The notes under the pieces are model-generated. The model was not told the origin of the DNA and did not search any database. It saw nothing but the letters and a program-made list of their open reading frames with translations. This document shows, piece by piece, positions 26,576 through 34,296 of a DNA stretch of 61,254 nt; the stretch's first letter is position 1, and each line of letters begins with the position of its first letter. A program made the position numbers and the translations under genes. Origin of the DNA: Nitrospiraceae bacterium (GTDB taxonomy: Bacteria; Nitrospirota; Thermodesulfovibrionia; Thermodesulfovibrionales; Dissulfurispiraceae); contig JAAYUK010000119.1 in the NCBI GenBank assembly GCA_012517735.1, positions 1 through 61,254 of the forward strand, read 5' to 3'.

Positions 26576-28810
26576 TCAGCGGCCGTATTTCCGGCATGCC
26601 TCGGCAAGTTGTCTCAGCCAGGGCAAATCCGCAATCTCCTCGAGCGGAACCGGCATCTTTTGCACCCAGTTCGGATACTCGTCCACCGTACCAGGCAGAT
26701 TCATCTGCCGCAGGGAGCCGACGACATCGTCCAGCATCACATTCAGCAGCTTGCTCCGCGACTGCGCGAGATACGCGTAAATCGCCAGCGACAGCTCCGG
26801 CGTCAGCATCGGCAGTTCCTCCGGTGCCTCCGGGTAATCCTGCCGCACGAGTCCCCGCTGTTTCAGGACCCTGACCAGACGGGTCCGATCCCCCAACCGA
26901 TCTGCGCGATACTGCGCAATACGTTCGGGATTCGGGAAAAGATTGAGCTGTTCCTTGAGGTCAATGTCGCTGCCGACCCAGAAACCGCCAAGCGTTGGCA
27001 GATCATGGGTCGTCACCGCACTGATCGCCATCTCGGGATAATCCTCAGGAGACCGGAACCAGAGGTCCGGGTAGTATCGCTCAAAATAGAGCAGCCGGAA
27101 CGACAGCATGCGAAATGACTGCAGCATCTCGCGCATGCCGTCACCGAACGTGCCGAGGTCTTCCGCAATAACGACCGTATTGTTCCGGACGCTTTCGAGC
27201 GCAATAATGCGGATCATTTCCTCCGCATGACAACGCACATAGGCTCCTTGCAGCGGCAATTCCCCGCGCGGAATCCAGAAAAGACGGAAGAGCCCCAGCG
27301 CATGGTCGATCCTGATCGCTCCCGCGTGGCGCATATTCCGCCGGATGGTCTCGATGAAATACGCATATCCGGTTTCCCGAAGCCGCTCAGGCAGAAGCGG
27401 CGGGAATCCCCAGTTCTGTCCCGTTGGGTTGAAGTCATCCAGAGGCGCGCCGACATCGATCCCGGATGCAAAAAGATCCTGCGCCATCCAGACATCACTG
27501 CCATTGCCGATCGAGCCGATCGCCAGGTCGTGGTACAACCCGATCGGCATCCCGCACTCCCGCGCCATCGCAGCTGCCGACTCGTGCTGGCTCTCAAGGA
27601 GCCACTGAATATACATGAAATAATGCACCAGCCGCTCGTTTTCCTTCCGGAATGCGGCCACAGCGGGGCTGAACGGATTGCGGTATTCCTCCGGCCACTC
27701 CTGCCAGGTAAAGCACCCTTTCTCTGCGTGCATGACTTTCCAGAGCGCAAAGAAAGTCGCATATCCTTCGAGCATACTGCCCTGTTCCGCAACAAAACGG
27801 CCAAACGCCGCTCCGCGCTCAGATCCGGGCAGATAGTGCTGATCATAAAAATGTTCGAACGCCTGAGAGAGAACCGGCATTTTGAGAGCCGCAACCGCCT
27901 CGTAATTGATCCTTTCGGCGAATCGCTGGGTATTCACCTGGCTTTGCCAAAGTGCTGATTTCATCATCTCCCTGCAGACCGGACATTCAGCAACATCGGG
28001 AATGTCTTCAAGCGAAAGATAGAGATAATTCTTGAACAGCCTGCTGATCGGAGAGTACGGGCTGATGCCGAACGGCGGCCGATTGGGGATGGAGTGCAGC
28101 GGGTTGATCCCGACAAAACCGCCGCCATGTCCGGCGACTGCCCTGACGAGGAGCCCGAGATCGCGCAGGTCGCCGACGCCGCAGTTCGATGCAGACCTGA
28201 TCGCATAGAGATTCGCACTGACGCCCCAGATCTTCCCCCGCTCGAGGGAAGGCGGCAGATAACAGGCATCCGGCGTGATAATCAGCACAGTGCTCCCTTC
28301 ACACGCTGTACGCCCTTGATGCAGGACCGGCTGCTGGTGACGACAGGAAACCGTAACCTGATAATAGCCGATACCGCGCATAAACGTATCCTTCAGGAGA
28401 ATCCTGACATACGGCTGCCCATCGATCACCGCATGATCAGCGGGAACCATATCCGCGCCGGAGTGGGGCAGGAGGCATGTCTGTCCAAGCTCATCCTGAA
28501 TGATCATGTCAATGCTCAATCCCGGAAGCGACTCAGGGGGAATCGGGAGACAGCACGAAATCTCGACCGGTTGGGCCGAAACAGATACGACAAGAACCGG
28601 CTCCAGGAGTCGGTTCCAGGGCCTTCCCCGCCGCAACGCGATTTCGCGGCGCACGGCGTTTTCGTCCTCAACCGCTATCCCCATCCCCCGGAGGATTGCC
28701 GTCTTTGTTGCAGAAGATGCCCAGTGTTGCGTGCCGAGGATATCCCAGTAGTCAGGTATGATGCCGCACAGTTCCGAGAGTTCGGAGATCAGCCCTTCAT
28801 TGACAGCCAC
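26576..28810 (-). CDS. malQ: 4-alpha-glucanotransferase (MalQ type, GH77)
   Basis: Transfers maltooligosaccharide segments in glycogen/starch metabolism. 744 residues, with the long-form N-terminal region (about 1-185) before the GH77 barrel. Catalytic regions: RIDHALGLFRLFW (nucleophile Asp), VVIAEDLGTF (acid/base Glu) and TTHDLPTLGGFW (transition-state Asp). The start is GTG at 28810 with AAGGAGG upstream. No glycogen synthase, branching or phosphorylase genes are in the window. The 129 nt after the gene hold nothing I can assign. Confidence 0.95.
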   Translation of the reverse strand: MAVNEGLISELSELCGIIPDYWDILGTQHWASSATKTAILRGMGIAVEDENAVRREIALRRGRPWNRLLEPVLVVSVSAQPVEISCCLPIPPESLPGLSIDMIIQDELGQTCLLPHSGADMVPADHAVIDGQPYVRILLKDTFMRGIGYYQVTVSCRHQQPVLHQGRTACEGSTVLIITPDACYLPPSLERGKIWGVSANLYAIRSASNCGVGDLRDLGLLVRAVAGHGGGFVGINPLHSIPNRPPFGISPYSPISRLFKNYLYLSLEDIPDVAECPVCREMMKSALWQSQVNTQRFAERINYEAVAALKMPVLSQAFEHFYDQHYLPGSERGAAFGRFVAEQGSMLEGYATFFALWKVMHAEKGCFTWQEWPEEYRNPFSPAVAAFRKENERLVHYFMYIQWLLESQHESAAAMARECGMPIGLYHDLAIGSIGNGSDVWMAQDLFASGIDVGAPLDDFNPTGQNWGFPPLLPERLRETGYAYFIETIRRNMRHAGAIRIDHALGLFRLFWIPRGELPLQGAYVRCHAEEMIRIIALESVRNNTVVIAEDLGTFGDGMREMLQSFRMLSFRLLYFERYYPDLWFRSPEDYPEMAISAVTTHDLPTLGGFWVGSDIDLKEQLNLFPNPERIAQYRADRLGDRTRLVRVLKQRGLVRQDYPEAPEELPMLTPELSLAIYAYLAQSRSKLLNVMLDDVVGSLRQMNLPGTVDEYPNWVQKMPVPLEEIADLPWLRQLAEACRKYGR

Positions 28811-28920
28811 GCAGCCTCCTTCAGAAAAAAAGCACCACGATCATATCATTAAAGTGTAGCAGATTATGCCGTTCTGAATACGGATGAACCTGCAAAAGAC
28901 CTCAGAGGGATGAGCGAGTA

Positions 28921-30144
28921 TCAGCGATGAAAAATACAGAGCAGCACCGTATCAATCCTGCGGAGCGCGTTCACCACCGAGGCGGCTTCTCCCGGAGTCG
29001 CCCGCTCCAGAGCCGGGTTTTTGAGTTCAGCGTCTACAGCATCGAATGCAGCTTTCACCTGGAGATCGTTATCCATCTCCCGGCGAAATACTGCCGTTAT
29101 ACGGTCGGCAGCAGCGTGCGGCAAAGGTTTTGCCGATCCGGCCCGCTTCGCAAGCTTCAGCGCAGCACGCCGTACCAGGGAGCGATGCGCCGATGTTTTC
29201 CGGATCGCGTCAGCGCTATAATTCAGCACTGTCCGGTAATGCCCGTACAAAAGGAAAAAGCGGATATCGGCAAAACTGTATCCGTCCGCCCGCAGCATGT
29301 CAGTGTAGATGATGTTGCCCGTGCTCTTGGACATCTTCCGGCCGTTCACGTGCAAATGGTAGCCATGCAGCCAGAAGCGCGCCATCGGATACGGCCTGAC
29401 CGACTCGAGGATGGCAATGTTATAGTCGTGATGACGGAAAAGGTTATCGTAGCCGCCGCAGTAAATCGAGAGCGTTTCATCAACATACTGCACGAGCGTA
29501 CTGGCATCCTGCACATTCCACGAAGGACGTCCGCGGCCGATAGCAGTCTCCCAGCACCCATCCTCGCAGCCGCAGCAGCCGTGCCAGAGGATAAAGTCGC
29601 CCCGGTTCCACTGCACGCCGGGATAGGTGTCCTGATGAAAGCGCCTGATTTGCTTCGGCCACGTTTTCATGTCGATGCCGAACAATTTGCCGAACCCTTT
29701 AAACTTGCGCGGAGCGAAGTATACATTGCCGCCGTGCCAATACGCCACACCGCGCTTCAGCAGCTCCTGAATAATCGCCACCGCATGATCAACATGCTCC
29801 GAAGCGCGCGGGAGATAGTCGGGCCGCTTCATGCCGAGCGCATCGGTCTCCTTCAGAAACTGCCGCACATTCCGGTCGGTCAGCCTTTGTACGGTCGTCC
29901 GTTCTTTCTCCGCCTGCCACAGGGCTTTGTCCTCGATGTCGGTGATGATCATGCCCCGTCGCACGGCATAGCCGGTATATTCAAGATAACGGACCAGGAT
30001 ATCCTCAAACAGAAAGGTGCGCATGTTGCCGATATGCGCGCGCTGATATACTGACGGCCCGCAGGTGAAGATATTGACAAGCGAGGGATTGACCGGGGAA
30101 AACGTCTCGAGCTTTCTGCCAAAGGTGTTGAAGAGTTTCAGCAT
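28921..30144 (-). CDS. Divergent cysteinyl-tRNA synthetase-like class I ligase
   Basis: 407 residues, shorter than CysRS (about 460). HIGN (37-40) and KMSKS (270-274) show a class I catalytic core, and Cys 28 is conserved. The other zinc ligands are changed: the GWHIECS motif reads SWNVQDA, putting Asp 213 at the ligand-Cys position, and HHENE reads HHDYN, losing the Glu. A Cys-rich insert CCGCEDGC (190-197) might form a substitute metal site. The anticodon-binding C-terminus is reduced. It may be an amino-acid activating paralogue rather than the cell's CysRS. Start 30144 has AGGAGA upstream. Confidence 0.75.
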   Translation of the reverse strand: MLKLFNTFGRKLETFSPVNPSLVNIFTCGPSVYQRAHIGNMRTFLFEDILVRYLEYTGYAVRRGMIITDIEDKALWQAEKERTTVQRLTDRNVRQFLKETDALGMKRPDYLPRASEHVDHAVAIIQELLKRGVAYWHGGNVYFAPRKFKGFGKLFGIDMKTWPKQIRRFHQDTYPGVQWNRGDFILWHGCCGCEDGCWETAIGRGRPSWNVQDASTLVQYVDETLSIYCGGYDNLFRHHDYNIAILESVRPYPMARFWLHGYHLHVNGRKMSKSTGNIIYTDMLRADGYSFADIRFFLLYGHYRTVLNYSADAIRKTSAHRSLVRRAALKLAKRAGSAKPLPHAAADRITAVFRREMDNDLQVKAAFDAVDAELKNPALERATPGEAASVVNALRRIDTVLLCIFHR

Positions 30145-30180
30145 GAACGATTCTCCTTCGTATTCAGACCAGACGCTTGT

Positions 30181-30188
30181 ATTATACC
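30181..30188 (-). promoter_or_regulatory. Candidate -10 box of the CysRS-like gene (GGTATAAT)
   Basis: On the minus strand, a perfect TATAAT preceded by GG lies 36 nt before the start codon. It allows a leader with the AGGAGA ribosome-binding site. No consensus -35 is seen. Confidence 0.45.
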
Positions 30189-30224
30189 AGCAGAATGTGC
30201 GGCACCCCGCAGGAACAGGGATAT

Positions 30225-30262
30225 TCGCGCTCTCCCCGCTCTCCCCGCTCTCCCCCGTCCCT
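30225..30262. repeat. Short tandem repeat CGCTCTCCC
   Basis: Three near-identical units of about 10 bp (CGCTCTCCC) followed by a decayed one, in the gap between the MATE and CysRS-like genes. It is one of several low-complexity intergenic word repeats in the window. Confidence 0.6.
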
Positions 30263-30272
30263 CGTTTACCAT

Positions 30273-31658
30273 TTAGCGCCGTCTGTCCGCCATATGCCTG
30301 ACCTGCTTCCATGCCCCGCTCCGGAAGCGGCGCACCATAAGGATCGTCTGCACTATCATGGACGTCACCATCGCAATCCAGACGCCTTCCGCGCCGAAAC
30401 CGGCCCAGAACGTAAGGGCTGCGGCAAGCGGCAGGCGCACCAGCCACATGGCGCGAATGATCACCCACATGGTGCCACGGGTATCTCCGGCCCCCTGCAA
30501 ACCGCCACCGAGGATAACGCTGAGTGCCATGATCGGCGCAACCGCCATGTTATAGCGAAGATACCGGACCGTCTCCTGAAGCACGGAGAGATCACGGGCA
30601 AGCAGGGAAGCCACCTGATCGGCAGCGATAAAAATACCGATCGCGGGGATGCTCACGCAGACAGCCCCGGCTGTCGCGGTCTTCCATCCGAGCTCCTGCG
30701 CCCGTTCAGGGTTTCCTGCCCCGAGGTTCTGTCCCATCAGGACCGATGCCGCCATATTCAAGGCAAAAACCGGCATGAAGAGCATCGCTTCGATCCGGAG
30801 TCCACTCGTGAGAGCCGCCAGTGCGGTTATGCTCTCGCCGCCGAGTCGTCCGAGCATGTTGTAGAGAACAATTGTCCCCGCATTCCAGGCAATCTGAAGC
30901 GCCGCAGAGGGCCAGCTGATCAAAAAGATCCGCCTGACCGCCGTCAGCGTAAAGAGATACGGCCTTCTGCAGAGCGGCCGCCACCGGGAACGAAAAAACA
31001 GCACAAACGTGATCACTGATCCGGCACATAAGGCTATCGCATTGGCGATCGCGATGCCGCGGTAGCCTAACTCAGCCTGAAATACGAGATACCAGACAGC
31101 CCCCACATTGATGAGCGCAACCAGAAACATCGTCAGCAACGGCTTCATCGGTTCGCCACTGGCGCGGAAGACGGCATTCGAGATCAGCAGCAGATAATTC
31201 GGTCCAAGGGCAAATCCGAAGATGCGCAGGAAATCCCCCGCAATCTCCTGTGTCTCGACAGGAAATCCGGCAAACTCGACAATGTCGCGACAGAACAGCG
31301 CCACAACGATCGTCAGTGCGGCGGCAACAGAGGCCCCAAACACCAGCGACTGCTTCGCAACCGACAAGGCCTCGGGAAAATCGTCAGCCCCTATTGCACG
31401 CGATACGATCGCCACCGTACCGATACTGATGGCATTGGCGAGAATGATGACCAGAAAGTAGATCTGACTCACAAATCCGACAGCAGCCTGCACCGCGGGG
31501 CTGATCAGCCCCGCGACATAGACATCCACAAACATCACAACAAAGTTGAAGAGCATGATCAGCACCATCGGCCATGACAGCTGCCAGATGTTTCGCCACG
31601 GGCTGCCGGAGGTAAGATTCAGCTGATCTTCGGACATGCGGGAATTCGTAGGGGGCAT
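30273..31658 (-). CDS. MATE-family multidrug/metabolite exporter
   Basis: 461 residues, twelve predicted membrane helices in two homologous halves, as in NorM/DinF-type Na+- or H+-coupled exporters. Typical stretches: SWPMVLIMLFNFVVMFVDVYVAGL in helix 1 and LFMPVFALNMAASVLMGQNLGAG in the second half. The substrate is not predictable. ATG 31658 is taken as start because a GGTACAAT box lies 7 nt upstream and no Shine-Dalgarno exists; an alternative ATG lies 21 nt downstream. It is divergent from the 132-residue unknown gene. Confidence 0.92.
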   Translation of the reverse strand: MPPTNSRMSEDQLNLTSGSPWRNIWQLSWPMVLIMLFNFVVMFVDVYVAGLISPAVQAAVGFVSQIYFLVIILANAISIGTVAIVSRAIGADDFPEALSVAKQSLVFGASVAAALTIVVALFCRDIVEFAGFPVETQEIAGDFLRIFGFALGPNYLLLISNAVFRASGEPMKPLLTMFLVALINVGAVWYLVFQAELGYRGIAIANAIALCAGSVITFVLFFRSRWRPLCRRPYLFTLTAVRRIFLISWPSAALQIAWNAGTIVLYNMLGRLGGESITALAALTSGLRIEAMLFMPVFALNMAASVLMGQNLGAGNPERAQELGWKTATAGAVCVSIPAIGIFIAADQVASLLARDLSVLQETVRYLRYNMAVAPIMALSVILGGGLQGAGDTRGTMWVIIRAMWLVRLPLAAALTFWAGFGAEGVWIAMVTSMIVQTILMVRRFRSGAWKQVRHMADRRR

Positions 31659-31665
31659 ACGTTTT

Positions 31666-31673
31666 ATTGTACC
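31666..31673 (-). promoter_or_regulatory. Candidate -10 box of the MATE gene (GGTACAAT), leaderless spacing
   Basis: On the minus strand, GGTACAAT ends 7 nt before the ATG at 31658. Transcription would start almost at the start codon. Confidence 0.4.
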
Positions 31674-31746
31674 CTAAGAACCGGTCAGCCGTATTCTACA
31701 GCCCTGCAGTTTCCCGAACATGACCCGAAACAGTAGAATATGGATT

Positions 31747-32145
31747 ATGCCTCCCTCGAAAAAACCGCCGAAGCATCACCACCTCCTCTGGGTGGTCGAG
31801 CCGCTCATGGAAGAGCCGGGGTACCTCCAGAAGCCTATGTTCGGCTGCCTCGCCATCTACGTTCATTACCGCCTCATGTTGCTCATGTGTTCAGGGGAAG
31901 AACCGTGGAACGGCCTCCTCATACCAACAGATCACCAATTTCATGATTCGATCCGCGAAGAGTGGCCCGATGTTGTCCAGCACCCTGTCCTGAAGAAATG
32001 GCTCTATCTGCAGGAAACATGCGAAAACTTCGAAAACGTCGCTGGAGATATTGTCGAAGCCATCCGGATCAACGACAACCGTTTCGGCGTCGAACCGCAG
32101 GTTAAGAAGAACAGGCGCAAAACGACAAAAACGCGCACATCATGA
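31747..32145 (+). CDS. Conserved protein of unknown function
   Basis: 132 residues, soluble, with a His/Lys-rich start (KKPPKHHHLLWV) and a basic tail. The middle contains KPMFGCLAIYVHYRLMLLM, WNGLLIPTDHQFHDSI, HPVLKKWLYLQE and NDNRFGVEP. The MFG...Y pattern is loosely like the TfoX N-terminal fold, but I cannot name the family. ATG 31747 is preferred over an upstream in-frame start because a TAGAAT hexamer ends 7 nt before it; there is no Shine-Dalgarno. Confidence 0.65.
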   Translation: MPPSKKPPKHHHLLWVVEPLMEEPGYLQKPMFGCLAIYVHYRLMLLMCSGEEPWNGLLIPTDHQFHDSIREEWPDVVQHPVLKKWLYLQETCENFENVAGDIVEAIRINDNRFGVEPQVKKNRRKTTKTRTS

Positions 32146-32261
32146 CGACGGCATTCGCATGGGCATCCACCGGCAAAATCCTTGTTGTTCTGGCTTTTCT
32201 GATATGCTATATCGTACCAGATGAGCACATTATCTCGTTGTGACAATATAGCGACTTCTTC

Positions 32262-33713
32262 ATGAACCGGAATCTATTGACACATTCCTCTATACGCACG
32301 GTTCTGTTTTCTGTGCTGCTTATCCTGGGCGGATGGGGCATTGTCGGCTCGCTGCTGCAGGTGTATTCCAGCTATCAGCATTACCGTCAAAGCGAGAATC
32401 TCTCTGAATGGTCTCTGCTGGCAGAAGAGCTGCTCACTGCCGCGCAGCATATTTCCTTTGAGCGAGGGAGAACAACCGTGGTTCTTCGCGGAACGACAAC
32501 GATTCCGGCGAGCGATCGCGCGTTTATCGACAAGCGGCGAGCGCTGGCAGACTCATCGCTAAAGACTGCTCTTGACGGCCTTGTGAAACTGCCTGATTCC
32601 GGGCATAGCGAACTGCAGGCCCAGTGGGACAATCTTCAGCGCTTTCGCATGGAAGCAGACCGCAACGCGGAGCAGCCGCTCCCTGCCCGCGATGCGGGTC
32701 TGCCGGACCGCTGGTTCGGCGCTGCAACCGATCTTCTGCAGGCGATTCAATCCAGCGTTGAAGCACTCGTCGGCCACTTCCCGCCCGGAGACCAGAACGC
32801 CCGTCTATCGCTTCTTGCAGCCGCACTTCTGGATCTCCGCGTTACGAGCGGAGCTGAAGCAAGCGTTGTTGCCCAGCTGCGCGCAACCGGACGAACTCCT
32901 GACAATGCGCACCTGTTGCATGTTTATCAGCTTCGCGGAAAAGAAGATCAGCTCTGGCACGATATCGAACGGCTTGCGAGTTATACCAGAGCAGTTGAAT
33001 TTCAGCACAAAATCAAAAAAGTCAAAAATCACCATCTTTCCGTGCTTCGTCCCCTGCAGAATCAGACAATTGCCGATCTGACAACGCAAACTGCGCCGTC
33101 TGTTTCGTTGCAAAAACTGACTGTCGCATCGGTTCCCACGCTGGACGGCATAGCGGAATTGATGACGCTGGCGACAGACAAGGCCCGTCGCGATGCTGAT
33201 GAAGGCATGTCCCGATCCCGCAATGTGCTGGTCAGAAACAGTCTGGTTTTACTTATGGGCTTTCTCGTTCTGATTCTCTCCCTTCGTTACGTTTTGTGCA
33301 GCATTATCTCACCGCTCGAGCATGTCGACCGCGAGGTGCGGCGGCTGGGCGCGATTCCTCCTTCACATAATGACGCTGAAAACGAGATCGACCGCATTTC
33401 CGCCGCGACAATAGCCCTTGAAAAGAGCCTTTGCGATCGTGCCGAGGCTGAAGCAAAACTCCGGCAGACCATTGAGGAACTCCAGACCGCGTTCGAACAG
33501 ATCAAGACCCTGAAGGGCTTCCTGCCGATCTGTGCAAGCTGCAAGAAAATCAGGAATGACAAAGGCTATTGGGAGCAGGTTGAGTCCTATATTACCAGTC
33601 ACTCTGACGCCCAATTCTCCCACGGCATCTGTCCTGATTGCGTGCAGCAGCTCTATGGCGACCTGCTATCCAAGAAAACGAGCACCTCTATTGATTCTAC
33701 GGAAAAAACATAA
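32262..33713 (+). CDS. Membrane sensor with HAMP-like linker and C-terminal Cys-rich (CASCKKIR...CPDC) module
   Basis: 483 residues: transmembrane helix 1 (about 12-34), a helical periplasmic sensor region (about 35-320), transmembrane helix 2 (about 324-345), a HAMP-like linker and coiled coil (about 345-410). The C-terminal module has [14 protein letters not shown] and HGICPDC, four Cys in two CxxC pairs, often found at the C-terminus of PAS or receiver proteins. No kinase, cyclase or methyl-accepting domain is present, so the output is probably protein-protein or metal/redox based. It lies upstream of a broken sugE and near a kinase operon in the opposite direction. Confidence 0.75.
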   Translation: MNRNLLTHSSIRTVLFSVLLILGGWGIVGSLLQVYSSYQHYRQSENLSEWSLLAEELLTAAQHISFERGRTTVVLRGTTTIPASDRAFIDKRRALADSSLKTALDGLVKLPDSGHSELQAQWDNLQRFRMEADRNAEQPLPARDAGLPDRWFGAATDLLQAIQSSVEALVGHFPPGDQNARLSLLAAALLDLRVTSGAEASVVAQLRATGRTPDNAHLLHVYQLRGKEDQLWHDIERLASYTRAVEFQHKIKKVKNHHLSVLRPLQNQTIADLTTQTAPSVSLQKLTVASVPTLDGIAELMTLATDKARRDADEGMSRSRNVLVRNSLVLLMGFLVLILSLRYVLCSIISPLEHVDREVRRLGAIPPSHNDAENEIDRISAATIALEKSLCDRAEAEAKLRQTIEELQTAFEQIKTLKGFLPICASCKKIRNDKGYWEQVESYITSHSDAQFSHGICPDCVQQLYGDLLSKKTSTSIDSTEKT

Positions 33714-33774
33714 ACACCGAACCCTTCTGACTAGCGCCTCTGTGAGCAACCCGGCAACTGAGAAAGGAATCACT

Positions 33775-34095
33775 ATGGCTTGGATCATTCTGATTATTGC
33801 AGGACTCTTCGAAGTCTGCTGGGCAATCGGGTTGAAACACACCGAAGGATTCACTCGATTATGGCCTGCCGTCGGCACTGCCTTGGCAATGCTTATCTCC
33901 GTCTGGTTGCTCGGTATTGCAATGAAATAGCCTCCCGTCGGAACCGCGTACAGCGTTTGGGTAGGGGTTGGCGCGGTCGGAACCGTAATACTGGGTATCG
34001 CACTCCTCGGGGAGCCTGTCAATACAACTCGGCTGATAAGCGTTACTCTCATCATTGCCGGGATTATTGGACTGAAACTTGCAAAACCGGTCTAA
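33775..34095 (+). pseudogene. sugE-like small multidrug resistance gene interrupted by in-frame TAG
   Basis: Reads as a complete SugE/SMR protein of 106 codons ([20 protein letters not shown] to [11 protein letters not shown]) except for a TAG at codon 52 (33928-33930), between AIAMK and [10 protein letters not shown], where relatives have AMKSLPVGTAYAVW. Everything after the TAG stays in frame and conserved, so the change is recent or is read through. SMR proteins are four-helix proton-coupled exporters; the truncated 51-residue product would keep only two helices. TAG is used as an ordinary stop elsewhere here (for example coaX and pilQ), so recoding is unlikely. Confidence 0.85.
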
Positions 34096-34296
34096 CAATG
34101 CGTCAACCCGGAAGGCAAAAACGCTGCCTCGCTCAGCTTTTGCAACTTGGGGCAAAGAAGGAGAATAGTGATTCTGCTCCTTTGTGGCTTTTCAGCACAT
34201 CGGTTACAGTCAGTTTAGCGATTGGTATCGCATCTCCTGAATGCCTGTGCTGCCAGGCATTGAATCAAGGAACCAGCCACGGTTATATGCATACTG

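Noticed and set aside
34091-34160. Possible integron attC site after sugE (sequence TCTAACAATGCG)
   Set aside because: The core resembles an attC end, and SMR genes occur in cassettes, but no matching GTTRRRY partner or long imperfect palindrome of attC type was found downstream, and no integrase is present.
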